Counted from the first letter of the stretch, positions 44,601 through 56,403 are shown. The stretch: DNA of 64,000 bases from Reticulascus tulasneorum (GCA_001557505.1 LSAX01000003.1:4154001-4218000), one strand, 5' to 3'. The notes: generated from the sequence alone by a model not told the origin. Numbers and translations are program-made.

Positions 44601-45923
44601 TCGCAGGCGACCCGTCAGACTGTGACTCGGCGACATGATGTATCCGCTGGGGGAGTAGCCGCCCAGCCGTGCAGCGTTGTTGACCTCAAGAATCGAACCA
44701 GCAGCAGAGAGGTGTCGGGTCAGGGGTTGTGTGAGGGAGTTGCTAGCACCGTCGTCGACGGACTGTGCGGCACTGTTGGAGGCGGCGAGGATGGATGACC
44801 TCCGGCTATCGCTCCTCTTCAATTCCCCATGCAAGTCTCGGATGGCGTCCTCGATCGAACTGGTCATAGACAGCCTCTCCGCTGTCTTCTCCAATGCGGC
44901 GATATTTCCCACGTAAGCACCAGAACGAGTGTTCAAATCGGGTACGGGGTGTCGTACGGTAAAGGCGCTGCTGTCGGAAGTCGTTCGAACGATGGGGTTT
45001 GGGCGGTGGATAGTGGTGGTGGAGTTGATGATGGTAGTAATACCGTGCTGCTGCTGCTGCTGCTGCTGTTGTTGCTGCAAGCTCTCACGCAGCTGGGATA
45101 TTAGGCTCGAGGAAGAGGAGGATTGGGAAAAATTACGATTAATGTCGGATGTGTTGGCCACAGGAAATGAGGTCGATGCAGGGTCGGATTTGCTGGTTGG
45201 CGAAGGACTCGCCGATCGACAAGCAGATGGATTAGAATTGACCAGGTGCTGACCCGTATCGCGACCACGACCCCTGGCTTGGTGCTGCGGCGCCTCTGAC
45301 GAACACGGTGTTGTGCCAGGCTCATGGGTGGTAGCCGAAATGAGGCTTGTGGATTTTTTGGTGCTGCTCCGGTCACTGCTGATGGTGGTACTATTGTTTT
45401 CCTGCGGTTGCTGTGTTTGTGCTCTTGCATTCCTCGCGAGACCGTCTTCTTCCTCCGATTTTTTTCTGCCAACAAATGTTTCTCCACCACCAGTGACTGA
45501 AACATTTTCCCCTCGTGATGGCGGAGAATCCGCCATGGTCCAAGTAGAGGTCGAGTCGACGGAATCGTGCTGGTTCGGCAGTGGTGCATACTTTTGAGGC
45601 GGCCTCTGGGCCACTGTGGCTCCTGTCGCGCCGCCTAGTCGCGATTGGGACATGACCCAGGCTGGCTTCCCATCGACTCCTCCCACTGCAGTCTCGTGCG
45701 CCCCGAACCATGATGCTGACATCGGCCGTTCCGGCTTCACATCGCCGTCTTCTTCGTCGGAGAACAATTCGGTGGCCATGGAGAGCGGCGTAAAGGTTGG
45801 TTCGGCGAATGCTTGGAAGGCCATGGGGCTTGTGGTCGCTGGCGTCGAGGCCTGTGAGGATCCATCTCTCGTGTCGTCATCGGGGTTGGTGGAGTTGGGA
45901 ATGGCTGCGTAGGCCGCCGCCAT
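41685..45923 (-). CDS. Large disordered protein with polyQ and Met-Pro tail, 1412 aa
   Basis: Single frame of 1412 codons from ATG 45923. It is almost wholly low-complexity: Ser/Thr/Pro/Glu-rich blocks, a polyglutamine tract of about 10 Gln near residue 285, and a C-terminal stretch (about 1290-1405) dominated by Gly, Met, Pro and Gln with near-perfect PMPM and MQMQ repeats. Two related motifs recur: ETLGERMQRIRA at about 1107 and ETLGQRRRRLQAE at about 1160. The protein ends RVERWRQSIRP. No domain, signal peptide or membrane helix is visible. The conserved-looking islands suggest a fungal scaffold or signalling protein of unknown function. Its promoter faces the 8 kb gene-free interval. Confidence 0.85.
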   Translation of the reverse strand: MAAAYAAIPNSTNPDDDTRDGSSQASTPATTSPMAFQAFAEPTFTPLSMATELFSDEEDGDVKPERPMSASWFGAHETAVGGVDGKPAWVMSQSRLGGATGATVAQRPPQKYAPLPNQHDSVDSTSTWTMADSPPSRGENVSVTGGGETFVGRKKSEEEDGLARNARAQTQQPQENNSTTISSDRSSTKKSTSLISATTHEPGTTPCSSEAPQHQARGRGRDTGQHLVNSNPSACRSASPSPTSKSDPASTSFPVANTSDINRNFSQSSSSSSLISQLRESLQQQQQQQQQQHGITTIINSTTTIHRPNPIVRTTSDSSAFTVRHPVPDLNTRSGAYVGNIAALEKTAERLSMTSSIEDAIRDLHGELKRSDSRRSSILAASNSAAQSVDDGASNSLTQPLTRHLSAAGSILEVNNAARLGGYSPSGYIMSPSHSLTGRLRSGSKNSNGRSEWDIDTLMSRHGPGKGSARSVQSSKLSLAEIAESEPVALTQDVLDEADRAPPAEEDDDTIRQPLQQLEFDVDEQHNDAFSGMFDDGRFQRPDSGLQLGQQDADLTPRQEEERPVTRASTYTYDPEHQNAFGDFDGVHCEPDFDVSDMPEPQIPEPEPRMSRPIRPSMPRPTSYFDEELGQQMLYYPARVPMMLNLPQKLSKKPKAAARNARQSRVLEAMGHGPTQGHIQEQRLPQSASWLPDPLEGHAQSPFSPMSSGEHSSEAIPSLRGSFRESQIPAPRPDSMMPELQFDPLPEPPPPVRQRSPRYVEPDTRKSKMSTLDNLPAHLRASAFFDMPSTSPQIEVTGGSAMATLDSILDASAKAPVSAFTDHAFAGKLGSEVYGREKKSRKSAALLLAQRPTSSMEQKKRGSLFPFGKRTSETSDERRNTITGTSVLGATGNADDESQALSGSIDGEAVISPDKDELEDSDESDEEGFDGPPTTLLAELQLRKKQQKHRTRPINRAYPNGLHSTLLELDAVAEAQRRNRNGKRINLAWEDPDANGEELESDDEDVPLGMLYAAKAAGTNDISAVVAEANRPLGLMERRDLEDNEPLSSRRARLQGHEPLTVTRRKSMMTLNGPMMSTLRLSQMPGGEPSPRADEPEVEEVEGETLGERMQRIRAKEDGENALPRTRPVSMAFSAELLTQFGDPEEEKEKERAREVAPHQEEEETLGQRRRRLQAEREAREQEMGLGQLPRRRLSMADILGAHPVKEPIAYDVERRRQGEGRKARDQEQKMANMRAQMPTSLIGPNLNRAGGYRGGAYNDGIGGGTLNGLPSPGLPAPGFGNPLGPGGWNNRASTAFTGYGAPAQSVYGGGLMGSPSVNGLAHPMHPGMNGYGSYGGGMNGFGAPSPMAMPMQMQMPPMGMGMQMQPNMPVPMPMPMPMPRQMPVQMQMPGQMQTPPVQMDRVERWRQSIRP
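41779..41822. repeat. GGGCAT hexamer repeat inside the 1412-aa gene
   Basis: Tandem gggcat units with one c variant encode the Met-Pro (minus strand) tail. Expandable repeat; copy number may vary between strains. Confidence 0.8.
45046..45078. repeat. CTG/CAG trinucleotide repeat
   Basis: About ten ctg units interrupted by two ttg, encoding polyglutamine on -. A microsatellite that could vary in length between strains. Confidence 0.85.
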
Positions 45924-46400
45924 CGTAAGAGGGGAGGTTTATAGTGAGAGAAATTGACTTTTTCCCCCCCTTTGTCCCAGTTCTCGACCCTGTGTACGTT
46001 GTGGAGAAGGAGAAAAGGCGACCTCGTATTTGTGTTGTCGTTCTTATTTAGTTCTCGTGTTCGAGGGGATTATCTTCAGCCGACATGTGAAATGCGAAAC
46101 AGGGACCGTACGACGGGCAACAGGGCTGAATATCATTCGCATGCACAACCGGGGGGCTGTTTTCTGGGGGGCGTTGTGTGTGCTGATGTAAAAGTTGACT
46201 GTTCCAAGCAAAGATGTCGTGCAATGCGCATTTGGCCGAGTACGGTAGTCGAGTGCCCTAGGTTTTTCGTTTTGGAGATGCAGACCCGTGATATGTCGAG
46301 GATTCGGTGACTTGACCTGCGAGCGCATGGGAGAGGAAATATACAGAGAACAGGCGCACTGATGTTGGGTTTTCCGAAGCTAATTAGATAGATAGCTCGC

Positions 46401-46424
46401 AGAGCAACAGAGCAACAGAGCAAC
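46401..46424. repeat. Three tandem copies of an 8-bp unit
   Basis: agagcaac is repeated three times without change, in the leader side of the gene-free interval. Confidence 0.8.
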
Positions 46425-49400
46425 ACGAGGTGGGCCGGCGGCGTGGCCAAATGGGAAAGATAAAGTAGATGAAGAAAGATTTGGCCAACGAACAACAAAC
46501 CGAACGGGACCCCAGCTAATTAGGTATTTGGAGGTTGTAACACAGGGCTTCCCTGCGTTTTGCCTTCGCTCAAATCTCTGATCCGCCGCAGAGTCACCAG
46601 CTGGCCCTGTCCCGGGATTTTTTTGGGCTGGTTTCGTTCCAAACCCACTTCCCTGTGCCAGAATGCCGTGCGGTTGCGTTTCTTATTTACGGCAGGGGGG
46701 TGTGTGGTGGTTCGTATGTATGGGCCAGGCCAAGCGATCTGGATGCTCAGTGTGGCACCGGGTGACCACGCTGTGTCGCTGGTGGGCTGCGAACGGCGAT
46801 GGTTGGGTGTGGATGGGAATAGATGAAATTGTGGCTGAGCGGGCGGTGGAAAGGATTTGGATGTTATAGAAGAGATGCAATATGACAGGTCGTGTATGTA
46901 GCTCGATCAGGAGAAGGGGGAGAACAAGAAAGATGGTTCGTACTCAGTAGCAGTAGGTGGTGGGGAGGAGAGCATAAGGAGGAGGAAGAGAGGGCAAGAA
47001 GAATAAGAAGACCACCCAGTCAGGACACGAGAACGGCGGTGGACTGGTGATTTATTTCCTTGATTCCCTTGGGGATGACACCCGTCCTTCAAAGACGATG
47101 GATATTGGTCTATCTTTGGTCTTTCGCGTCCGCAACGGCCGACTGGATGAAGTGTGGATGGGGTCGCACTAAAATTCAACTAATGATCCGCCGGCTTGGG
47201 GTCGAATGGACTCTACCTTACCTCACGCCCCATCGTCCAGACCGGTGATATTGGCCCGGAATTTGCCAGCTTATGGAATTGCCTTCGCAGATACACAATA
47301 TCAATCCGTACGCACCACCTACATATCCCATCTCAGGTACCCCAGCACGCGCCCAGGTAGCAACTGGGAATACCCGGTCACGGTTGTGGATTCTCGTTGA
47401 TTGTACCTTTTGAGGAAACGTCACCATGCTGCATCTGGACCCTCTTCCCCATCCTCAGCTCGTGTGCCTTTCTCTGTCGTACAAATGCTACTTGTACGCA
47501 ATGTGCATACATGCAAACATACCGTCTGACTCTTATCTTCTTGGACCCTCGCGCGCAGCCTCATCTGCAATGAACAATATTAAGGCACAGCCCAGGTCAA
47601 CCGCCATTGGACAGCCCAATCCATCTCATCCCAAAACCTCGCCTTCTGCCGGTATTGCTCCAAGCATCCTCCGCAGAAAACGTACTCCAAGGAACAAATG
47701 ATATAGCCCACTACGTGGCTTGGAGCTAAGTCCCTCGGGGCTTGACTACTTGACCGCATTTCCAAGTTTTCGGTCACTCCTCTCCCAACGCCTGGCCCTC
47801 ACCGATGCCAGCGGTACCTGGCCATCTTTCCGCATTCATTCGCTCGCCACAAGATTGGGGCGTTTTGCTCGCGGCCTGGCAATTCCCAGGAACAAAGCTG
47901 CCCCCCATCCACCCATGAGATGATTTCCGAACGGTTTGCTGTCAGAAGCTCGCGTGGAATCCAATCCCGAGGGGGCCATGTGTGACTGGCTTGGCCCAGG
48001 CTTTGGAACACACGCGGCAGAGCGCCTGCAAATTCCTTCATAGTACCACTCCTCCTCCTCCTCGCCATCAAACTCGACCGAAATACTACGTGGTAGGCAG
48101 GCAATCAAAGCACTTTCTGTTCCGTTCACCCATTCCAGAGGTTCGTGAGATTAGCCATGCGGCAACACGCAGGCGGCGGCGTCTGTGCCATTTCGTCAGA
48201 ATTTCTCAAACTCTGATCCCACAAGACGAACCCCTTATCCTGCGGGTTCCCGTCTGAAGAAGAAACCCGGCTGCCGTCCCAGCCATAAAAACTCAAAGCT
48301 GACGACTCGTGATAATCGGACGAGACCAGAGACAGAGCTCACGCCCGGACGCCCGACGGGTGCGTTTGCGAGACGACATCACCACCCCCTCCATGCAACC
48401 CGTTATTCAGCTGCGACACGAGCGGTGCTGAAAGCGGGCGCAACAAAGAAGTCGCAGGATGGAGCTGAATCCAGAGGGGAGTCAGATTGACATTTGCCAT
48501 GGCGTCGGACCCCCAAAAGTCATAGAACCCCCAACATCCCAGCATCTCGACGCCTATCTCTGCATCTCACTCCGAGACTTGCACGTCCAAATCTCTCGGC
48601 GAAGATAAGCGACTTTCCAGAACGCCTTCTCATCTCACTCCCCAAGCCACACCCGATAGCCCACTCTTCGACCCTGGCAGACCATTTCATCCAATCTGCA
48701 TCTTTATCAATATTGAACCTCAAATTGTCTCGAAATGGTATCGAAATTAAAACCAGTTGAACATGATAACAGAATTGACCGAGCCAAGCCTTGTTTCCAT
48801 TGAAGACCGTCAGGGTCCTTTCCCATGACGAGATGGGATGCACATTCAGCCTGAATATTTGTTAATGTCCCGTGAATGCCTTGCCACGAACAGCTTCAAT
48901 CTCGTCCCGCTCAGTGTATCCGCCTTGTCCCACCCGAACGGATCAGCCCATCGCGGCTATGATCGAAATCACATGTTTTTGGGCTCGGCACTCTTAGTCC
49001 AAATAGCCACGGTCTTCCTCTTACCGAGCCCCTGCACTCTCGGTCTCCCTGCTACGTAGTCTCAACCTCCTATTTGTTGCGCTCTCCTTGAAGATTGCGA
49101 TTGTACATAGCCCGACGCGCTTATCTTGCAATTCTAGCAGAGTAGAACTCGGCATATCAGAGCCTCATCAATCCTCGTTCTGCATCCAACAAGCGAACAC
49201 TGCGAAAACTCATATCGCTAAATTAATGAGTACCATCCCAGGTGGGCCGGACGCCCGGAGCTGGGCGAGCTTTGATGGTTGCAGTTGCGACTCTGTGATC
49301 TTGCCCGCCGTTAGGGTTAGCTCGCTTGCCGATGGGACCTCGCAGCCTTATTTGGTGTCTGCACTTGGTCTAGGCTTTTCAGACTCCCGCCCAAGCTTCG

Positions 49401-52400
49401 GCCTCTTCAATCCGTTTTGGGAGCGACAGGCGAGGCTTGGGACCCATGATCGCCATCTAGCCTCGTCGAAATCAAGCCAAATTGCGTGTCTACAATGGAT
49501 CTCTTCATTTCCGAGTTGTTCGCGAGTGCGTCGACTCACCTGAACTTATCCAGGGTCTTCTATTCGTCCTGGAGCGGGACGCGAAACCCGAATCCGTGCT
49601 CTGCCGCTGTCCGAACACTGGATTGCAGCCTTGTGCGACTCGGGACGTGTCGTTTGACGCACAGATCCTGTGCCAGTGCACGGCAACAAGTGCCGAAGCC
49701 GCAAAGCAGTTCCCAAACCACCAAGGTCCATTGAGGAACCTCCTGGCGGTCATAGGAACTATCCAGTATGCTACAAATCACTAAGACCATCATCTGATGA
49801 GCAAATGAAAAGGATCAGGAGGCTGCAAGTCGCTGCCCGATTGGCATCGCGACGCAGGAGGCTGACGCGAGACCAAAATGTAGGTAGCACGTGGACTTTC
49901 CGTTTCCGATCGACCTATACAAGTTTATCTTGCTTCTAGGCGGCTCCCCGTGTACATGGAGTGTGATATATCGTTCTCTACGTCAGGCCAGTGCACAAGA
50001 AGCGTGACAGCTCCACAGAGCATGGATGACAGCAACTTTGCGACAGAGGTCGGCCTCTTCTTGCAGTCAACAGGAACTGCCAACGAAGGTTGAACATCAG
50101 AGAAGGTGGCTCTGATGGATATTTATTATCGTGGAGATGCGTACGAGAAAACCACAATGTTGGAGGACGGCCTCACGAGCCAGCATGGAAAACACTGTCG
50201 ATGACTCGCCGCGGTTGTCTGCTGCCTGCGAGTCAGGTAGTAGGTAAACCTCCCGATCGGCGTGGCATGTACCACGTATTATAACTCGATTAAGAGAAGA
50301 TAAGCTTAAGGTGGTCTCGGAACTAGGTGAAGAAAGGAATTACAAGCAAGTGCAGCTAGATGGGCTCTGCTGCCCATCAGTAATATATCGACGGAAATAC
50401 AGCATGTGATATGATAGCTTTTGTTACGGCCGGTTATCAAAATTCTCGATATACCTAACCTAACGGCTTGGGCCAAGCCAAGGTGCGACATGGAGCTGTA
50501 TCATATAAACGATGCGCGATGGTCAGAGAATTCGAGAGCCATAGCGGCTATGGGCCAGTTGTATGAGGATCCCCTGGCTACGTCTCGCGATGAAGTGCCG
50601 AAGCGGCAGATTTTCTCTTTCATCGCGACTAGGTTTGAGGAATAATCCTCCGGATCAATTGAAGAATGCGGGACTTACGACCATTCATGACATTGTGTAT
50701 ATCACCTTTCACTGTGAAGCTCTCACTGCCATTTCAATAGTGGACCATTTAACTGCCAGCAGCTATGAGAATTGCACCTGGCTGGGGCGTCACATCTCAG
50801 CAGCGGAGCCACAGAACTTTAAGAGACTTGCGCCACCCCGTTCTTCCGCATACATACTACAAAGTAACGGGTTCGCAGTGTGTCAGTCTGCGCCTTCCTC
50901 GAATCAAGTGCTAATCCGCCTATGCCGCCCATCCATCCATGCCCTTATTGTCTTGGGGCGGATCTCAAATCTGTGGTGGCGATCCATCCAGCGTCTGGGG
51001 GAGAGGAAAAAGGAAAGTTAATCCACGGCTCCGACGATTGACGGACAATGGACCAGTGGAGAAAAGTGCGGGGAGAAAGGGGTCCATCCGCTGCCCCACC
51101 TTCCGTTCCTGTCAAGACCTTGGCTGATCTTGTCCCTGAAAAACGATGATCCAGGTCGCCGAGATCAGCTTGTCGCGGACCCAATGGCTGCTGCTGTGAT
51201 GACAATTCTCTACGGAGCTTCGAGCAGAAGAAGAAGAAGAAGATATCAGGATCTCGAGGTTCCTGTCCCAACAGTTCAGCCAAGTTGGCGGTGTGTGTCA
51301 GGTGCATGTACCTCTTCGTCTGATGCAACACCAATAGGCGATGTGCCATGGATGCCCACGGTCGTCACTATGCATAATAGCTACAGCTGTTAGGTTATCA
51401 CGAGAGCTCCTTATGCTGCAGGTGGCTTGCATCCACGCTGTCGCATTCTGAGAGCACACAGGCTGGATTGAGGCACGTGGCCATATCCTCTTTTCGTCCA
51501 GGATTGGAGGAGGTGGCAGGAATTGGCGAGTGGGCGGGGAAGAGCTGTGTATAGCTGTGTCAATTGACAGGCTTGAAAGTTGAAGCTCTTGCGGACACAC
51601 GGGCGACCTGTACCATTATATTTCAATGACTACTGTTACTCCCCCGGGCCCAGCACACAACTAGCTTTTGTTGGCTTCCCGATGCAACGAAGGTCTATGA
51701 TCCTGGCTAGTGCCGAAAGACATGAGGTACAGGCGTAGTCCGCGACATGTTCGATGCAAGCCTCTTTCTCAAAGTCGACATCAATTCCGGTATCGGTCAA
51801 GCTGACGTCTTCGTGACATGGGATGGGGGGGGCTCTCGCTGTTTACCAAATCCTGGTTGTCTCGCTCGTTGGTCAAAGCCATCCGCTTAAGCTCCCATTA
51901 CTAGGTAGACCACATGGCGGTCCGTGGGGTGTGTGTGCGGTGTGTTGCCCTGGCCGGGGAGGAAGATGGCGGTGAGTGGGGGGATTGAGTGATGGAAGTG
52001 AGGGACGACAAAGCTTGGTGGGCGGTCTTAGGCCCAAATAAATGGCTATGTACTACGTAGGTAGTACGGACGTACGTATTTCAACATGGTGGGGTTGTGA
52101 GACGACATCGGTCTACCATGAATGCCGGCCGCTGAATGGAGGTGACCCCCATGCGGCAGACGGCTAGCTAGCATTTCGTACGCAGTAGCAACGCGTGACG
52201 GGCTTGGAAGGTTCCTTCCGGTCTTGCAATTGATTATTCGTAGTTGCATAGGTATCGACGAAGCATGGCGATGTTGGCCGGGCTGCTAGGCAAGTGGAAT
52301 GATGGAAAGGTGGAATCTTGTGTCATGTCTCATTTCGATGCTACGGCGACGTTGACGTATACCTACTAATTACGCCAGGAATAGCCATTCTGGCTAGCGA

Positions 52401-53194
52401 CTCATTTGGTGGATCCCGCGAGCCGGACGCCAGCAGAATTGGACATCTCTAGCGTCTGCAGCTTCACCTTATTCAGTCGGGCGTGTCTTTTTGACTCGTA
52501 AAAGCTGATTGCAAGCTACAGACAGCCACATCCCGTCAGCACACTCGAATGTCTGACTCTCGTCCTCAGCGTTGCCCCGGCACACAGCCACTCATACTCG
52601 GACGAAAGCATACCTGAGTAATTCGAAGGCGACGACGGATAAGTCTGCCAAAGCCGTGATGGCGAGTCATACCGTGCCTGCGAGGTTGCCCCCCGTCTCG
52701 ATGCCGGCCATCCATCCGTATTGAAGGGGTGCCAACCGGGACGCATGGAAGGACCTGGTTCGCGGCTTGTGGCATTGTGACCAGAGGGCGGCGTGGTGAG
52801 ATGAGAACGAGGCTTTTTTTAGTGCGTCTTTTAACCACCCGAAGATGGGACGCTCCAATGGAGGCTCCGGGATGGGATTCGTGCTCACCTCACAGACCCT
52901 CACTTGGAATTTCCTCAACGCCTTACATCAGCGCCATTTCTCCTGAAGAAAGGCGAACATCGTGACCGGCAGAGAACTCCGTGCTCTTTCGCGTCGCCCG
53001 GTGGTGGGTAGTGGTGGTGGTGGTTCGCCACCGCAGATGTGGTAAACGGGTGCCCTGAAGCCACACGAGTTCCAGACCCGATACATCCTTGAGGGATCAT
53101 CGCAATGATGTCAACAGCATGATTGCCTCTCCGAGGAAAGTGGATGCTTTTTCGACGAGAATGTTGGGTATTGCTGGCAAATGGGGGGCAGGGA

Positions 53195-53204
53195 GGGGGG
53201 GGGG
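53195..53204. repeat. G10 homopolymer run
   Basis: Ten consecutive G in a G-rich stretch beginning near 53183. Could be a sequencing-sensitive site; no function inferred. Confidence 0.7.
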
Positions 53205-53700
53205 ACCCTGAGAGGCCTTCCGAGGTGCATAATTTACTCTTTGGTGCTCCATAAGGTACAAGGTGCGGATGTAGCTGGGCTGGAATTGGTCAATCGCCGG
53301 CGGCAACGAGATCTGGCTTGGAGTCTCTACCATGTGCGTATGGTTCTGCATTGTCACTGTCCGATGTGTGCCGTCTGTGTAACCTGTTGGGGCACTTCCA
53401 TGGCGAACTCGGGCGTACAGGGAGCTGCGGGCCGATTTAAGTGCGCTGCCAGGCTGAGCTTCGGGGCTTTTTGAAAGAGGGACAGGGCGTCAGAATACAG
53501 GGCCTTGCACTGTGTATTCAGCAGTCCTGTGCCAGTAAACACCGTGTCGGAACCTCCAAGATATAATTGAACCTAGGTGTTCCACCCACTGCAACTAGCC
53601 TGGCCATCCCACCTCCCCACCCACACCCCAGATTCAAAGAACCCATCTCCAGTTCCAGCGAGCGAAGTACCTACCTGCTAATGTAAGGTAGCCTCCCGAG

Positions 53701-53710
53701 CCCCCCCCCC
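53701..53710. repeat. C10 homopolymer run
   Basis: Ten C in a row, 420 bp upstream of the 627-aa gene. Nothing further inferred. Confidence 0.7.
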
Positions 53711-54123
53711 TCTGTGCTGAGTTAAGGTACCAGTAATTACCCCCCAAAATTCGCCCACACATCGTGCCACAAGCCATGCCTCACCCTGTTATTATTGCTA
53801 TCGTGCACTTCCCCGTCCTTGTGACCACCAACCCTTGTTGAAGCCTTTCGTGAGCGAAATCCCTCCTCCCCACTCCGTCCACAACAGCTTCGAACTCCCA
53901 CGCCGTCTCCCATACCCTTTCTTCCCTCCTAATCCTCTGTGCAGGGCAGAGGATTAGTGACCAATTCTCTTAATCAGTTTCTCTTCGGGACACTCGTTGC
54001 TCGTCCATACTTTTCGTGCCCCTCTTTTGTTATCTTTGGCAGATAGATAGCCCCCCAGACCGCAATTTGGGGACGAAATACGACTTCCTCAACAGATTGC
54101 CTCTGCCACCGCCTGCTGCCGCC

Positions 54124-56007
54124 ATGGCCAAAGCTGAGCAACCGCGAAGGCGGTTCGCTCCAGTTCATATCGAAACTACCTTTGAGTCCGTACGGCGAAA
54201 ACCAAACCAAACTGGTCCCGTGCCAGAGCTGACTCCCGAGCCCTCTCCTCGATCACCGTCGCCCGGCCCCGACGAGCTACTGGACAAGAGGAGGTTCGCT
54301 CCACAGCTGATTGAGACGTCAAGGAGGGTTCGGAGACTGGGAGATGCGGGACCGGCTACCAAACCAGCCGATAAGACCGACATCACACCCTACACAAACC
54401 ACATCTACATCTCGAGATCAAAATCCAGGAGGAGATTGGCCGACGAGTCACAGCTCCAACAGGCACGGCGGCAGGTCGGAGCGCGACGAGAGTCTGAAGA
54501 TGAGACTGTCTCGGGATACCTGCTCGAGCTGGCGGCCGCAGAGGTGGAGAGGCAAATGCAGGAAGATGCTCTGGCAGCTTTCCCCAACAGCCGAGCACGA
54601 GAGGGCGGAGTGGCACATTTCTACTTTCGAGAGAGCTCGGGAGATGATACCACACCCGAAAGTACATCGCCACCGGACGCCATGTCAGGAACTAAGCACT
54701 ATCATGGATTCCACCCCAGGGTTCTTCGTCGTAAGTCTTCGGACTTGGGATACTGGCACAAACACATGCAGGAGCACGCCGAACAACTTGCAAGGGACAG
54801 GGGAGAGGAGGTGTTCGAGGATGACGACCACAACGACTCCGACCTGGACAGGATGGATCTCCCCGGCCCTCCGGATCCCATGTGGTTGACGAATACCAGG
54901 AACCAGACACAGAGATCGTCGATGGGCTCCTTTCCTGGTCCGAAGGGCCCGATTGGCGAATCGTTCATGCCGTTGATCGAGTCCGATCCCTACATCACAA
55001 GCGAGTCGCACATGCCGTACATCCCCCCACCGTCGCCCGTTTCGCGACCTATCGGCGAGACTTTCATGCCATACATCCCATCAGCCCCGCCTGGTAAAGC
55101 AGCTGATATGCCCTACGTCGCATCGTCGCAAATCCCTCCGGAGACTGGATTTCGCAATGCCGGTGGTGGATTTGGTAGGCCCTTTGGCTTCAATGCCGGC
55201 GATGATAGGGAGCTGAGAAAGATGCGAAACGCAGCATCCCCCCCGATGCTGGGCAGGGATCTGACTTTCCGGACGTGCCCATCGCCAAAGCACACGAAGC
55301 TGGAGCCCGATCATCCTTTCACAGAGGGGTCGGGACCGGAGGAAGATAACCGTGATTCCTCGGGGCAAGCTGGTCTTTGGAGAGGATACTGTTACAGGAG
55401 CAGTGGGACTGAGGAAGACATAGTGCCGCCAGCACTTCACGGACCGATGATGATTGCCACGCCGCATCCACCATCGACTCCGGGGGATCCATTTGCTCTG
55501 GCCTTCGGCAAAAAGTCCTGGACTGAAGAACCGTCGTCGCATTCCACATCGTCAACTCTAACTCCCAGCACGGCCGAGCACAGACTCCGGTCAGGCGATG
55601 CGAAGGGCCTGCTGTTACTTCATGGCCTTGAGGATCGCCTGAAGAAGGAGAAGGCGGTCGCAGAACGGGAGGAGAAGGTTGCCGCCGAATTCGACGATTC
55701 ATTCATCACTCAGGTGTACAACTATCTCTCTCTAGGATACCCGGCCACAGCACGTGTATTTGACGAGGAGCTGGCCAAGATATCGCGTATTAGTGTTGCG
55801 GAGCTCGAGCGGGATGACGAGAAGATGATGGCGACCGGGCATTTGCTGGAACAGAAGAACGAGGAGAAACCCGACGAGGATAAATGTCCGCGGTGGAAGG
55901 CGTTGAAAATTTATATCTACGAGTGGGCACGGCAGCATCCGGACCTGGACAGCCTGGACCCGCTGGCTTGGGGTGTACGTGAGAGGAGAGGAAGTTGGGC
56001 TATATGA
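54124..56007 (+). CDS. Disordered protein with internal repeats, 627 aa
   Basis: Intronless. The frame is open from 54016, but the first ATG is 54124 in a textbook context (GCCGCCATGGCC), so 627 aa is preferred. Two copies of RRFAPxxIET occur near residues 9-18 and 56-66. In the middle, IGESFMPLIES, SHMPYIPPP, IGETFMPYIPS and ADMPYVASS form a degenerate repeat. The C-terminal 100 residues are the only folded-looking part: ITQVYNYLSLGYPATARVFDEEL resembles a helical, LisH-like pattern, followed by a Lys/Glu-rich helix and IYEWARQHPDLD. I know of ascomycete proteins of this build, but not of a function. Probably nuclear or cytosolic; no signal peptide. Confidence 0.85.
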   Translation: MAKAEQPRRRFAPVHIETTFESVRRKPNQTGPVPELTPEPSPRSPSPGPDELLDKRRFAPQLIETSRRVRRLGDAGPATKPADKTDITPYTNHIYISRSKSRRRLADESQLQQARRQVGARRESEDETVSGYLLELAAAEVERQMQEDALAAFPNSRAREGGVAHFYFRESSGDDTTPESTSPPDAMSGTKHYHGFHPRVLRRKSSDLGYWHKHMQEHAEQLARDRGEEVFEDDDHNDSDLDRMDLPGPPDPMWLTNTRNQTQRSSMGSFPGPKGPIGESFMPLIESDPYITSESHMPYIPPPSPVSRPIGETFMPYIPSAPPGKAADMPYVASSQIPPETGFRNAGGGFGRPFGFNAGDDRELRKMRNAASPPMLGRDLTFRTCPSPKHTKLEPDHPFTEGSGPEEDNRDSSGQAGLWRGYCYRSSGTEEDIVPPALHGPMMIATPHPPSTPGDPFALAFGKKSWTEEPSSHSTSSTLTPSTAEHRLRSGDAKGLLLLHGLEDRLKKEKAVAEREEKVAAEFDDSFITQVYNYLSLGYPATARVFDEELAKISRISVAELERDDEKMMATGHLLEQKNEEKPDEDKCPRWKALKIYIYEWARQHPDLDSLDPLAWGVRERRGSWAI

Positions 56008-56403
56008 TATCGGTTCCATTATTCTGACGACGATTCTTCAACAATTACGGGTCTGCATTGGTACGGTAGCGCGAGACAGTCAACTGCATGGATACAGGGG
56101 ACAGGGGACAGAAGACAAGGACAAGGAGAGCCTGCATGGTCGGAACTGGAGCACCATGGTCATTCTGGAGTGTTTTTCACGTTTACGAGGAGCGAGCCTT
56201 TTTTCTTTTTCGACATTTCCTTCGTCACGGCCGATCGATATTGGTGTCTGGGCGGTCTTTGCTGCATTTCTGGACGTTTGATTGTTGCATGTTTCGATAT
56301 TGAAAAGGGTGTTGGGAGAGTCTAGAGAAAAGGAATCCCTTGACTTCATTGGAGACGGCGTTGGCCGGGCCAAAAGGTGTAAGTGGGAGACTCGGAACTA
56401 GCG

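Larger units (their letters stand above)
45924..54123. other. 8.2 kb interval without a recognisable gene
   Basis: Bounded by the divergent 1412-aa (-) and 627-aa (+) genes. The many short frames on both strands have no consistent third-base bias, no motif and no paired splice sites that join them. Composition is moderate in GC, with CT-rich and G/C homopolymer runs and small tandem repeats. There are no terminal repeats or transposase or reverse-transcriptase text. It may carry long leaders of the flanking genes, or non-coding transcripts. A short TTAGGGTTAG at 49312 is too brief to be a telomere relic. Confidence 0.5.

Noticed and set aside
49312..49321. TTAGGGTTAG resembling telomere repeat
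   Set aside because: Only one and a half units; expected by chance in 64 kb.
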